This document shows, piece after piece, positions 4,841 to 12,789 of a stretch of DNA of 12,842 nt. The notes beneath the pieces were generated by a model. It was given only the letters and a program-made list of their open reading frames with translations, had not been told where the DNA came from and made no database searches. How positions within the stretch are numbered: the first letter of the stretch is position 1; each line of letters begins with the position of its first letter. This DNA comes from D2472 sp964444385. Lineage in GTDB: Bacteria; Pseudomonadota; Gammaproteobacteria; Magnimaribacterales; D2472. The translations under genes were made by a program, and so were the position numbers. Where the stretch lies: assembly GCA_964444385.1 (NCBI GenBank), contig CAYUHD010000041.1, positions 1 through 12,842 on the forward strand, read 5' to 3'.

Positions 4841-6928
4841 CTACTGCTCTAATATTTTTTTAGATAGTTTCATCTTACCGCGATCAAAACCTATTAATTT
4901 AACCTTAATAACATCTCCTTCGCTCAAGACATCAGAAACATTTTCTACTCGCTCAGAAGAAATCTCAGATACATGAAGTAAGCCGTCTTTACCAGGTAAG
5001 ATATTTACAAAAGCACCAAAATCGACAATTTTGACCACTTTTCCTTCATAAACTTTATCTAGTTCTGGGTCTTCTATTATTCCTTCAATTATTTCTAATG
5101 CTGCTTTCATAATCGATTGAGTCTCACCAAAAATTGTAACAACTCCATCATCATTTACATCTACTGATGCTCCGGTATCAGCTTGCATCCCTTTGATTAC
5201 CGCCCCGCCTTTACCAATAATTTCTTTTATCTTGTCTTGATGCACAGTTATCTTCTTCATTGCAGGAGCGTTATCTGATAATTCTTTGGGAGCAGAAATA
5301 ACATTATTCATTTTCTCAAGGATATGTATTCTTGCATTTTTTGCTTTTTCTAGAGCTGACTCCATAATTTCAGCCGTTATACCTTGCACTTTAATATCCA
5401 TTTGTAATGCTGTGATACCTTCTTTTGTTCCAGCAACCTTAAAGTCCATATCACCCAAGTGATCCTCATCACCCAAAATATCAGTTAAAACAGCAAATTC
5501 ATTTTCTTCTTTGATTAGTCCCATTGCAATTCCTGCAACTGGGTTTGAAATAGGTACTCCTGCATCCATTAAAGATAATGATGTTCCGCAAACAGAAGCC
5601 ATGGAACTTGATCCATTTGACTCAGTGATCTCAGATACTACTCTTAAGGTATAACCAAATTCTTCAGAATCAGGAAGAACGGCCTTTATAGCTCTCTTAG
5701 CTAAGTTACCATGACCAATCTCTCTTCGTTTTGGTCCAAGTGGCATACCAATCTCGCCAACGCTATAAGCAGGAAAGTTGTAATGCAACATAAATGTATT
5801 TGATTCTTCGCCTTTCAAGCTCTCTATCCTTTGAGCATCTCTAGTTGAGCCAAGTGTTGCAGCTACCAATGCTTGAGTTTCTCCTCTGGTAAATAAAGAT
5901 GAGCCATGGGCGCTTGGTAAGACATTTGTTTCTACATGAATAGGCCTAACTGTATCTAGATCTCTTCCATCGATTCTAGGCTCATTAGAAAAAATACATT
6001 TTCTAACTACAACTTTTTCTACCAATTTAAAGGCATTCATCAACTTACCTCTTTCAATTTCATTTAACTCTTCATGCGCGTCATTAATCTTTTCTCTGAC
6101 GGCATTAATCGCTTCGCCTCGATTTGCCTTGTCTGCAATTTTAAATGCATTAGCTATTTCATCTGTAAAGGTATCAACAATTTTTGTTTTAAATTCTGCT
6201 GTTAACTCATCTTCAGAAAACTCCCAAACAGCAGGATTCACTTTGGCCCTAAGATCCGAGCATGCTTGAATAACTTTTTGCATCTCTTGATGTCCATACA
6301 AAACAGATCCCAGCATGAGATCCTCACTCAGCTCGCTTGCTTCTGATTCAACCATCAAAACAGCATCTTTAGTACCAGCAACAACCATATCAAGCATAGA
6401 TTTTTCTAACTCTTGAGGCGAAGGGTTCAAAACATAATTACTACCAATAAAACCAACTCTTGCCGCTCCGAGAGGACCCTGAAATGGCACTCCAGAAATT
6501 GAGAGTGCAGCCGATGCACCTATTAAAGATGCTATGTCAGGATTAATTTTTTTATCCGAGGAAAGAACTGTACAAAAGATTTGAATTTCATTTTTAAAGT
6601 CTTCTGGAAACAATGGTCTAATAGGTCTATCAATTAGCCTTGAAGTAAGAGTTTCTTGCTCAGTTGGTCTAGCCTCCCTTTTAAAATAACCACCTGGAAT
6701 TTTTCCTGCTGCATAAAATTTTTCTTGATAAAAGACTGCCAGTGGAAAGAAGTCTTTCTTTGGGTCAGCTTCCTTTCTAGCTACCATGGTTGTTAGAACA
6801 ACTAAGTTGTCAATTGTTACGATAATGCTAGAAGTTGCTTGTCTGGCAATTTTTCCAGTTTCGATCTTGACAGTTTTATTTCCATATTCGAACTCTACGG
6901 ATTGAGTATTAAATTTATTTTCTTCCAC
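4841..6928 (-). CDS. pnp: polyribonucleotide nucleotidyltransferase (PNPase)
   Basis: PNPase is the trimeric 3'-5' phosphorolytic exoribonuclease of RNA decay. The 695-residue protein shows the first RNase PH-like domain with FFPLAVFYQEK and GGYFKREARPTEQETL.SRLIDRP, a helical linker, and the catalytic second RNase PH domain ending in DMDFKVAGTKEGITALQMDIK, which keeps the two Asp and the Lys of the active site. A KH domain (about 556-615, GKGG at 572-575) and an S1 domain (about 624-690, VDFGAFV) follow. It ends almost directly after S1, lacking the C-terminal tail of the 711-residue E. coli enzyme. The start is GTG (6926-6928) with AAGGA 5 nt upstream. The gap to rpsO is only 12 nt, so the RNase III hairpin used for pnp autoregulation in E. 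coli has no room here. Confidence 0.98.
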   Translation of the reverse strand: MEENKFNTQSVEFEYGNKTVKIETGKIARQATSSIIVTIDNLVVLTTMVARKEADPKKDFFPLAVFYQEKFYAAGKIPGGYFKREARPTEQETLTSRLIDRPIRPLFPEDFKNEIQIFCTVLSSDKKINPDIASLIGASAALSISGVPFQGPLGAARVGFIGSNYVLNPSPQELEKSMLDMVVAGTKDAVLMVESEASELSEDLMLGSVLYGHQEMQKVIQACSDLRAKVNPAVWEFSEDELTAEFKTKIVDTFTDEIANAFKIADKANRGEAINAVREKINDAHEELNEIERGKLMNAFKLVEKVVVRKCIFSNEPRIDGRDLDTVRPIHVETNVLPSAHGSSLFTRGETQALVAATLGSTRDAQRIESLKGEESNTFMLHYNFPAYSVGEIGMPLGPKRREIGHGNLAKRAIKAVLPDSEEFGYTLRVVSEITESNGSSSMASVCGTSLSLMDAGVPISNPVAGIAMGLIKEENEFAVLTDILGDEDHLGDMDFKVAGTKEGITALQMDIKVQGITAEIMESALEKAKNARIHILEKMNNVISAPKELSDNAPAMKKITVHQDKIKEIIGKGGAVIKGMQADTGASVDVNDDGVVTIFGETQSIMKAALEIIEGIIEDPELDKVYEGKVVKIVDFGAFVNILPGKDGLLHVSEISSERVENVSDVLSEGDVIKVKLIGFDRGKMKLSKKILEQ

Positions 6929-6940
6929 GATTTTCCTTGT

Positions 6941-7210
6941 TTACCCTCTTAATTTAAGAGATTTGATGATGTCTTGATAGCTTTCTGGATTTTTTCTCTT
7001 TAGATAAGCTAATAGCTTTCTTCTTAAGTTAACCATTCTAATAAGACCTGTTCTTGAGTGATGGTCTTTTTTATGAATTTTAAAATGCGATTGTAATTTA
7101 TTGATATTTTCGGTTAACAGAGCTATTTGCACTTCTGGTGAACCAGTATCAGTGTCACTATTCTGAAACTCTTTAACAATTTTATTCTTTTCTTCTTTCA
7201 ATAAAGCCAT
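6941..7210 (-). CDS. rpsO: 30S ribosomal protein S15
   Basis: S15 is a primary 16S rRNA-binding protein of the 30S platform. With the ATG at 7208-7210 the protein is 89 residues, the normal family length, starting MALLKEEKN. The hallmark segments DTGSPEVQ (21-28) and HKKDHHSR.GL (46-56), followed by RRKLL.YLK (63-71), are present. An in-frame ATG 16 codons upstream (7256-7258) would add residues not found in S15 and would start inside the leader structure. The chosen start has a clear AAGGAG at 7220-7225. rpsO lies between truB and pnp as in E. coli, and its leader carries a candidate regulatory pseudoknot. Confidence 0.97.
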   Translation of the reverse strand: MALLKEEKNKIVKEFQNSDTDTGSPEVQIALLTENINKLQSHFKIHKKDHHSRTGLIRMVNLRRKLLAYLKRKNPESYQDIIKSLKLRG

Positions 7211-7219
7211 GTTTATTTT

Positions 7220-7225
7220 CTCCTT
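7220..7225 (-). promoter_or_regulatory. Shine-Dalgarno of rpsO
   Basis: AAGGAG on the minus strand, 9 nt before the rpsO ATG. It fixes the 89-residue start against the longer upstream frame. It begins one base (A7226 lies within this boundary) after the 3' strand of the proposed pseudoknot, so folding would affect ribosome access. Confidence 0.8.
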
Positions 7226-7280
7226 GGATATGCACCATAATCCTCTCAAACCTCGCATATCTAAAGTTTGAGATGGTGTA
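7226..7280 (-). promoter_or_regulatory. candidate S15-responsive leader pseudoknot upstream of rpsO
   Basis: On the minus strand TCTCAAAC (7273-7266) pairs with GTTTGAGA (7251-7244) in a perfect 8-bp stem with a 14-nt loop. An outer CACCA (7278-7274) pairs with TGGTG (7237-7233). Within the loop, GATATGC (7261-7255) is complementary to GCATATC (7233-7227), which lies directly before the Shine-Dalgarno, giving an H-type pseudoknot of 6-7 bp; base 7233 is shared with the outer stem. In E. coli S15 represses its own translation through a pseudoknot in the rpsO leader. Finding a comparable topology at the same place suggests the same control, but S15 binding is inferred. Confidence 0.6.
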
Positions 7281-7300
7281 GCTTATTACTTATTTACCTT

Positions 7301-8143
7301 TTAAACAAGGTATTCATGCTTGAAGCCCTTATTCGTATTTCTTCCAATTGCAATGAATTCATTTGAAGCATCATATACTCTTAAGAAATCATCATGATTA
7401 AAGTCTAATTCTATCGATCTGCCATGCAGAAATGCCCTGCTATCGTCCTCATTAAGCTGGATAGAATCCAAATAATCAAATGCCCTTTCTAGAGATATTA
7501 ACTTGTCTAAATCTATGTCATCCAATGAATAAGCCTCACTGAGCAAAAATTGTTGTTGACTTGTTCTAATAAGATTTGATAGATGGGCCCCACAACCAAG
7601 CTTTACCCCTAAATCTCTTGCAATGGATCTAATATAAGTACCTTTGGAGCATTGAATATAAAATGATACTGTTGGAAGTTCAATTGAAAGATTATCTATT
7701 TTTTTAACAAATATCTTTCTTCCCTCTTTTTGAACCTTGATACCGTCTCTTGCGTATTTATACATGGGTTTGCCTTTGTGCTTAAGTGCCGAGTAATCTG
7801 GCGGAAATTGATCGCTCTCACCTAAAAATGTTAAGAGAGCTTCTTCAACTTCTAGCTTACTTAAGTTGATATCTTTAGAGGAAATGACTTCTCCTTCCAC
7901 ATCATCAGTATCAGTTTGGATTCCTAAAGTAACCTCAGCCCTATAAGACTTTTCGCTGTGCAAAAGAAGAGAGGCGAACTTAGTAGCTCTATTTATTGCG
8001 ATAATAAGCAACCCAGTTGCCATGGGATCCAAAGTACCTAAATGTCCAACTTTTTTAAGATTGAATTTTTTCTTTAGTGTTTGAACAACTCTGGATGAAG
8101 TAATCCCAGAGTTTTTATTGATAAGAAGAAATCCGTTAATCAC
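7301..8143 (-). CDS. truB: tRNA pseudouridine-55 synthase
   Basis: TruB isomerises U55 in the T loop of tRNAs and also acts as a tRNA chaperone. The 280-residue protein opens with NGFLLINK.SGITS and has the catalytic motif GTLDPMATG (36-44) with Asp39, KSYRA (65-69) with the conserved Tyr67, QFPPDYSALK (112-121), and CSKGTYIRSIARDLG (165-179). In the late LIRT..Q.F segment a Gln stands where Gly is usual. A short C-terminal PUA-like region completes it. The start is GTG at 8141-8143, which overlaps the rbfA stop by 8 nt (GTGATTAA). This is typical of translational coupling, and no better in-frame start is available. Confidence 0.97.
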   Translation of the reverse strand: MINGFLLINKNSGITSSRVVQTLKKKFNLKKVGHLGTLDPMATGLLIIAINRATKFASLLLHSEKSYRAEVTLGIQTDTDDVEGEVISSKDINLSKLEVEEALLTFLGESDQFPPDYSALKHKGKPMYKYARDGIKVQKEGRKIFVKKIDNLSIELPTVSFYIQCSKGTYIRSIARDLGVKLGCGAHLSNLIRTSQQQFLLSEAYSLDDIDLDKLISLERAFDYLDSIQLNEDDSRAFLHGRSIELDFNHDDFLRVYDASNEFIAIGRNTNKGFKHEYLV

Positions 8144-8477
8144 TTAGTGAATTTAATAATGCGTCGATATTATTATATCTCTCAAGACTTTCATCATACT
8201 TAAATATAAGTTTTGGAACTCTTCTAATTTGCATAAATTTTGAAAGTTTAGATCTAATCATTGAAGAAAATTTTTCAAGGGATTTTTTATCAGGTGAATC
8301 AGATATGTCGCCATTAATAATGGTGTAAAAAACTTTAGCAACACCAAGATCAGATGAGCATTTAACATCTACTATATTAAGAAACTTATATCGTGGATCT
8401 TGAACTTGGGAAGAAATAATTTGAGATATTTCTTTTTTTAAAAAATCTTCAATCTTCGGAACGCGTGTTGAAGACAT
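8136..8477 (-). CDS. rbfA: 30S ribosome-binding factor A (RbfA)
   Basis: RbfA is a KH-fold protein that binds immature 30S subunits and assists 16S rRNA 5'-end maturation. With ATG at 8475-8477 it is 113 residues, shorter than the 133 of E. coli, mainly at the C-terminus. Conserved parts are STRV..IEDFLKKEIS, QDPR (26-29), DLGVAKVF (43-50), and IRSKL...MQIRRVPKLIFKYDES (74-97). The Ala-x-Gly kink that normally joins the two KH helices is replaced by Phe-Ser-Ser (70-72). The ATG is only 4 nt after the infB stop and lacks a good Shine-Dalgarno, so translation is probably coupled to infB. The frame stays open into infB, but the extra residues are not RbfA-like. Confidence 0.94.
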   Translation of the reverse strand: MSSTRVPKIEDFLKKEISQIISSQVQDPRYKFLNIVDVKCSSDLGVAKVFYTIINGDISDSPDKKSLEKFSSMIRSKLSKFMQIRRVPKLIFKYDESLERYNNIDALLNSLSD

Positions 8478-8481
8478 GTTA

Positions 8482-10782
8482 TTAGATGCTTTGAGCCTCT
8501 TCTTTTCGATCAAAAACTTCAATCTTATCGCCTGGTCGAATGTCTTTATAATTCTTAATGCCAACTCCACACTCGGTACCTGATTTTACTTCCCCGACAT
8601 CATCTTTAAACCTTCTAAGTGAATCGATCTCACCTTGATGAATCACTACATCATCCCTAAGAACTCTAACAGGCTTACTTTTTAAAATAGACCCTTCTAT
8701 CACTGTGCATCCTGCAACTTGTCCAAATTTAGGAGAATTAAATACTTCTAATACTTCAGCTGTTCCAACGATTTCTTCCTTAACAATTGGATCTAATAAA
8801 CCACTTAATCTGACCTTAACTTCGTCTATTAATTCATAAATAATACTATGGTAAGAAAGCACTAGCTCTTCTCCTTCTACAATTTTCTTAGCCGCATTAT
8901 CTGAGCGAACATTAAAACCTAAAATAATTGAATCTGTTGCTAGCGCTAAATTTGCATCTGATTCAGAAATTCCTCCAACACCTGAGGCAATAACTTTAAT
9001 AGTTACATCGTCGTTACCAATATCAGCCAAAGCTGAAACAATAGCTTCCGAGGTACCTGCAACATCAGATTTTAAAATAACATTTAGTATTTTTTTATCA
9101 GACTGACCCATAGATTCAAAAATATTTCCAAGACTCTCATCTCTTTGCTTTAAAACTTTTCGATCTTTTAGTTTATTGTTTCTAAATTCAGCTATTTCAC
9201 GAGCTTCTTTATCATTTTTAACTACTTGAAAAGTTTCTCCTGCATCAGGAACACTACTTAATCCTAAAATCTCTACAGCAAATGATGGTTGAGCAGATTT
9301 TAACTTGCTACCATCAGAGCTAATAATGCTTTTAACTTTTCCTACTGCAGAACCACATACGACCATATCACCAACTCTTAATGTTCCATTTTGAACGAGT
9401 AAAGTAGCAACAGCCCCTCTAAATTTATCTAATTCAGATTCAATTACTACACCTTGGGCTTGCCCTTCATAGTGCGCTTTAATTTCTAATAGTTCAGCTT
9501 CCAAAAGAACTGCTTCAAGAAGCTTATCGACCCCATCGCCGTTTAATGCAGAAACAGGAACCATCTGTATATTTCCACCCCAATCTTCAGGAGTCAAATC
9601 TTTTGCAGCTAAATCGCCTTTAATTCTCTCTACATCAGCACCTTGAAGATCCATTTTGTTAATTGCCACTACAATGGAAACACCTGCGGCCTTGGCATGA
9701 TTGATTGCTTCTTCAGTTTGAGGCATAACACCATCATTTGCAGCAACAACCAAGATTACAACATCGGTAGTATTCGCTCCCCTAGCTCTCATCGAGGAAA
9801 ATGCTGCGTGTCCAGGAGTGTCTATAAATGTTATGACTGATTTACCAACTGGTACTTGATATGCACCTATATGCTGAGTAATCCCACCGGCTTCTCCTTC
9901 AACAACTTTAGTCTTACGAATAAAATCAAGTAAGGTTGTTTTACCATGATCAACATGCCCCATAACTGTAATTACTGGAGCTCTTGTTTTAGGGATATCT
10001 GTATAATTTATGTTACCAATAATCTCATCCTCTACAGATGAATCGCTTAAAGCAATACCATTATGTCCTAGCTCCTCAGCTACCAAAATTCCAGTCTCCT
10101 GATCAATTGAATCGTTTATTGAGGCTGCAACACCCATACTCATAAGAACTTTTACTACCTCTCCACCTTTAATGAACATTAGTTTTGCTAATTCACCTAC
10201 CTGAATCATTTCTGGCACTTCTATATCACGCTTGATAAATTCAACTGGTTTTGCAAACTGATGCTCAGCAGCATCATTAAAACTAACCTCTTTCCTTGAA
10301 TAATCCTTTGCAGCACGAGATAACTGATCTTTCACATTAACTTTATGCTGAGATTTTTGTTGTGGTGGTGACTTTTTTTGTTGTACTTTTTTTGCAGCCT
10401 GCTGCTCTTGTTTAAGACGAATGGCCTCTTTGATCTGATCTTCTCTTTTTTGTTGCTGTTCCTTTAAATTTTCTGCAGCCGCTTGTCGTTTTGCTTCAAT
10501 GTTATCTGTTAGGCCTTCCGAAGGACTTGAAGCCGAGGATGTTGGCTGTGAGAGAGTACCTTTTGATTTAACCGTTACTCCTCCACTGCTTGAAGAAGAA
10601 GTCAGAGATGATGCTCCTGCACTCTTGCGTTCTTTCAAAGATTTTAGAATAGCCAGTTTATCTGCAGGGGTGATTTCATCAGAGGCTTTGCTGTGAGAAA
10701 GTCCAGCAGCTTTCATCCTCTCCAATAAGGCTTTATCCTTAATTTTTAAGGTTTTTGCAAAATCTTTAACTGTAAGTCCCAA
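8482..10782 (-). CDS. infB: translation initiation factor IF-2
   Basis: IF2 is the GTPase that brings fMet-tRNA to the 30S subunit and promotes subunit joining. The 766-residue protein (890 in E. coli) has a short N-terminal IF2_N domain (1-50), a Ser-rich linker (55-92), a Lys/Gln/Glu-rich helical stretch (about 95-148), and a second IF2_N domain (about 187-240). The G domain carries GHVDHGKT (275-282), DTPGH (321-325), NKMD (375-378) and SAL (411-413). The C-terminal domains include the fMet-binding segment ECGVGIKNY (738-746). The start is non-AUG: TTG at 10780-10782, 8 nt after AGGAAG, is preferred, and an in-frame ATT at 10786-10788 is an alternative. It follows nusA after 17 nt. Confidence 0.97.
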   Translation of the reverse strand: MGLTVKDFAKTLKIKDKALLERMKAAGLSHSKASDEITPADKLAILKSLKERKSAGASSLTSSSSSGGVTVKSKGTLSQPTSSASSPSEGLTDNIEAKRQAAAENLKEQQQKREDQIKEAIRLKQEQQAAKKVQQKKSPPQQKSQHKVNVKDQLSRAAKDYSRKEVSFNDAAEHQFAKPVEFIKRDIEVPEMIQVGELAKLMFIKGGEVVKVLMSMGVAASINDSIDQETGILVAEELGHNGIALSDSSVEDEIIGNINYTDIPKTRAPVITVMGHVDHGKTTLLDFIRKTKVVEGEAGGITQHIGAYQVPVGKSVITFIDTPGHAAFSSMRARGANTTDVVILVVAANDGVMPQTEEAINHAKAAGVSIVVAINKMDLQGADVERIKGDLAAKDLTPEDWGGNIQMVPVSALNGDGVDKLLEAVLLEAELLEIKAHYEGQAQGVVIESELDKFRGAVATLLVQNGTLRVGDMVVCGSAVGKVKSIISSDGSKLKSAQPSFAVEILGLSSVPDAGETFQVVKNDKEAREIAEFRNNKLKDRKVLKQRDESLGNIFESMGQSDKKILNVILKSDVAGTSEAIVSALADIGNDDVTIKVIASGVGGISESDANLALATDSIILGFNVRSDNAAKKIVEGEELVLSYHSIIYELIDEVKVRLSGLLDPIVKEEIVGTAEVLEVFNSPKFGQVAGCTVIEGSILKSKPVRVLRDDVVIHQGEIDSLRRFKDDVGEVKSGTECGVGIKNYKDIRPGDKIEVFDRKEEAQSI

Positions 10783-10790
10783 TTTAATAA

Positions 10791-10799
10791 CTTCCTTTT
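10791..10799 (-). promoter_or_regulatory. Shine-Dalgarno of infB (non-AUG start)
   Basis: AAAAGGAAG directly follows the nusA stop codon on the minus strand. It is 8 nt from the TTG and 2-4 nt from an in-frame ATT. No ATG or GTG lies in the usable range, so infB must start at a weak codon. The spacing favours TTG. Confidence 0.65.
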
Positions 10800-12263
10800 T
10801 TAATTAAACCAACTTTCTCGGGCTTTCATAATAATATCTGCTGCTTTTTTTTCGGGGATCTCAACAACATCTTGAAGCTCATCTACAGCCAATTCAGCAA
10901 TATCATCTATGCTTCTGAGAGCATTAGAAACAAGTATTTCAACCTCCTCTTCACTAAAACCTAGTTTAGTAAGAGACTCTAAATTAGATTCTTCTTGGGT
11001 TATTTCACCCATAGCTTCCATTAAAGCTGCATCTGCTGCTGCTGCCTTAATTTTTGCAGCTCTAGTTTCATCAATCTCCATGACTGAAGTTAACTTATCA
11101 TCTTCAGCGTAAGCAATATCATCGAAAGTTAAAAACCCTCCTCTAATTAACAATTCAGCTTCTTTTTCATTAATATTAAGATTGTCCATCAGCTTGGCTT
11201 GAAATTCTGCCTCAACTACTCTCTCTTTAGCTTCGGCTTCATTGCTACTAATAATATTTAATTCCCATCCAACTAGCCTAGATGCTAATCTAATATTTTG
11301 ACCTCTGGAACCAATCGCTAGAGCTAAGTTTTCTTCATTCACTGCTAGCTCCATTGAGCGAGAATCTTCATCCATAACAATTGATTCAACTTTTGCTGGA
11401 GCAAGAGAATTAATAACCATTTGGGCAGGATTATCATCATAAATAATAATATCTATTCGTTCATTTCCAAGCTCTCCAGAAACTGATTGAACTCTTGAAC
11501 CGCGCATCCCAACACAAGCACCAACTGGATCAATTCGCCCATCATTTGTTTTTACAGCAATCTTTGATCTAGAACCAGCATCTCTTGCAATCCCTCGAAT
11601 TTCAATAACATCTTCATTAATCTCAGGGACCTCTATTCTAAATAATTCAGTTACCATCTCTGAACAAGTTCTACTTAACATCAACTGTGAACCTCTACCT
11701 TCTATCTCCTTGATTTGAAGAATAGCTCTCATCCTGTCATTAATCTTATATATCTCGCCTGGAAGCAATTGATCCCTTGGAAGAATAGCCTCAATATCAT
11801 TTCCAATATCTACAATAATATTGTCTCTAGTTACCCTTTTCACAATTCCATTCATTAGTGAATTATCTTGAGATTTAAACCTTGCAACAATTGTGTCTCT
11901 TTCTGCTTCTCTAACTTTCTGCATCATTACTTGGCGAGCTGCTTGAGTTTCAATCCTTCCAAACGCAACATTTCCTACATCCTTAGAGAACGTGTCGCCA
12001 ATGCTCATTTTAGAATCTGACTCTGAAATATGGGTTTCTTTATGAAATTCTTCAGAATTTTCATCTTCTACTAGCCAATGTCTATGAGTTGAGTATTCTC
12101 CTGAATCACGATCAATTGATACTGTGATATCTGCATCTTCATGAAAATGTCTAAGAGATGCACTTCCAATAGCTGTCTCTAAAGCTCCAAATATTATTCC
12201 TTCGTCTATTCCTTTCTCATTTGATACAGATTCAACTACTGCTAAAATTTCAATACTTTCCAT
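10800..12263 (-). CDS. nusA: transcription elongation/termination factor NusA
   Basis: NusA binds RNA polymerase, modulates pausing, hairpin-dependent termination and antitermination. The 487-residue protein (495 in E. coli) has the N-terminal polymerase-binding domain (1-125), an S1 domain (about 133-200), KH1 with GMRG (252-255), KH2 with IGSRGQNIRLAS (317-328), and two C-terminal acidic repeats (about 360-415 and 428-485). The acidic repeats are the form found in gammaproteobacteria. The ATG at 12261-12263 overlaps the rimP stop by one base (TAATG), and GAGGG about 10 nt upstream serves as ribosome binding site. infB follows after 17 nt. The terminator-like hairpin before rimP makes feedback by NusA on its own operon conceivable. 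Confidence 0.98.
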   Translation of the reverse strand: MESIEILAVVESVSNEKGIDEGIIFGALETAIGSASLRHFHEDADITVSIDRDSGEYSTHRHWLVEDENSEEFHKETHISESDSKMSIGDTFSKDVGNVAFGRIETQAARQVMMQKVREAERDTIVARFKSQDNSLMNGIVKRVTRDNIIVDIGNDIEAILPRDQLLPGEIYKINDRMRAILQIKEIEGRGSQLMLSRTCSEMVTELFRIEVPEINEDVIEIRGIARDAGSRSKIAVKTNDGRIDPVGACVGMRGSRVQSVSGELGNERIDIIIYDDNPAQMVINSLAPAKVESIVMDEDSRSMELAVNEENLALAIGSRGQNIRLASRLVGWELNIISSNEAEAKERVVEAEFQAKLMDNLNINEKEAELLIRGGFLTFDDIAYAEDDKLTSVMEIDETRAAKIKAAAADAALMEAMGEITQEESNLESLTKLGFSEEEVEILVSNALRSIDDIAELAVDELQDVVEIPEKKAADIIMKARESWFN

Positions 12264-12739
12264 TATTTACTTACCCTCATAAGTTCATCAAAGTCTGGTT
12301 TTAAACGACATAAATCCAGATCTAAAAAATTAAGGCTCATTTCTTCGCCACCACAGTGAAACAATATTTCATTATCTTTTACATCTATTAACTTTGCTAC
12401 AAGACTTTTTTTGCCGTTTTTAATCTCTCTTAACTTTAAATTAAATTCTTCTTTTAAGAATGAAGATAGCTGCTCTGCTTTAAAAAACTTTCTATCTATT
12501 CCTGGAGTAGATACCTCTAAAACATAGTCTTTATCTATAAACATATCATTTAACGCAAGCTCATAATTTAGATCCTTTGCTACTTTTTCACAATCATCTA
12601 TCGTTGGGCCTGCAATAGCATCAATATAGACTCTAATTGTAGGTCTTTTTTTACCACGCAATAATTCAACGCCCCAAAGTTGACAACCATGACTGGTCAC
12701 CACAGGATTAATTGCATTTTCTATCTCTTCTATTCTCAT
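12263..12739 (-). CDS. rimP: ribosome maturation factor RimP
   Basis: RimP binds early 30S assembly intermediates and is needed for efficient small-subunit maturation. The 158-residue protein (about 150 in E. coli) shows the N-terminal alpha/beta domain with WGVELLRGKKRPTIRVYID (22-40), DDCEKVAKDL (48-57), the family signature YVLEVSTPGIDRKF (72-85), and a C-terminal SH3-like barrel (about 92-150). ATG at 12737-12739 gives the conserved N-terminus. The upstream AGAGAT is a weak ribosome binding site at close range. The start lies only 6 nt after the U-tract of an intrinsic terminator following the initiator tRNA, so expression needs read-through or a promoter I cannot see. It is the first protein gene of the operon. 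Confidence 0.95.
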   Translation of the reverse strand: MRIEEIENAINPVVTSHGCQLWGVELLRGKKRPTIRVYIDAIAGPTIDDCEKVAKDLNYELALNDMFIDKDYVLEVSTPGIDRKFFKAEQLSSFLKEEFNLKLREIKNGKKSLVAKLIDVKDNEILFHCGGEEMSLNFLDLDLCRLKPDFDELMRVSK

Positions 12740-12745
12740 ATCTCT

Positions 12746-12772
12746 AAAAATAAAAACGGGGCTAATGCCCCA
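12746..12772 (-). terminator. intrinsic terminator / attenuator between initiator tRNA and rimP
   Basis: On the minus strand GGGGC (12771-12767) and GCCCC (12762-12758) form a perfect 5-bp GC stem with loop ATTA, extended by one T-G wobble. The run TTTTTATTTTT follows one base after the stem, down to 12746. Hairpin and U-tract match the intrinsic terminator pattern well. It lies 17 nt downstream of the tRNA CCA end and 6 nt upstream of the rimP ATG. Confidence 0.8.
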
Positions 12773-12789
12773 GTTCGTATCTAATTTAC

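Noticed and set aside
6941..7258. Longer 105-residue S15 frame
   Set aside because: S15 is normally 89 residues beginning as at 7210. The upstream ATG lies in the leader structure, whereas AAGGAG precedes the inner ATG.
8136..8570. 144-residue RbfA frame extending into infB
   Set aside because: The added 31 residues overlap the infB C-terminus in another frame and do not resemble RbfA. The conserved N-terminus starts at 8477.
9643..9840. Open frame on the plus strand inside infB (and similar ones at 10499-10696 and 10909-11112)
   Set aside because: They lie antisense to strongly conserved coding sequence, have no ribosome binding site, and encode nothing recognisable.
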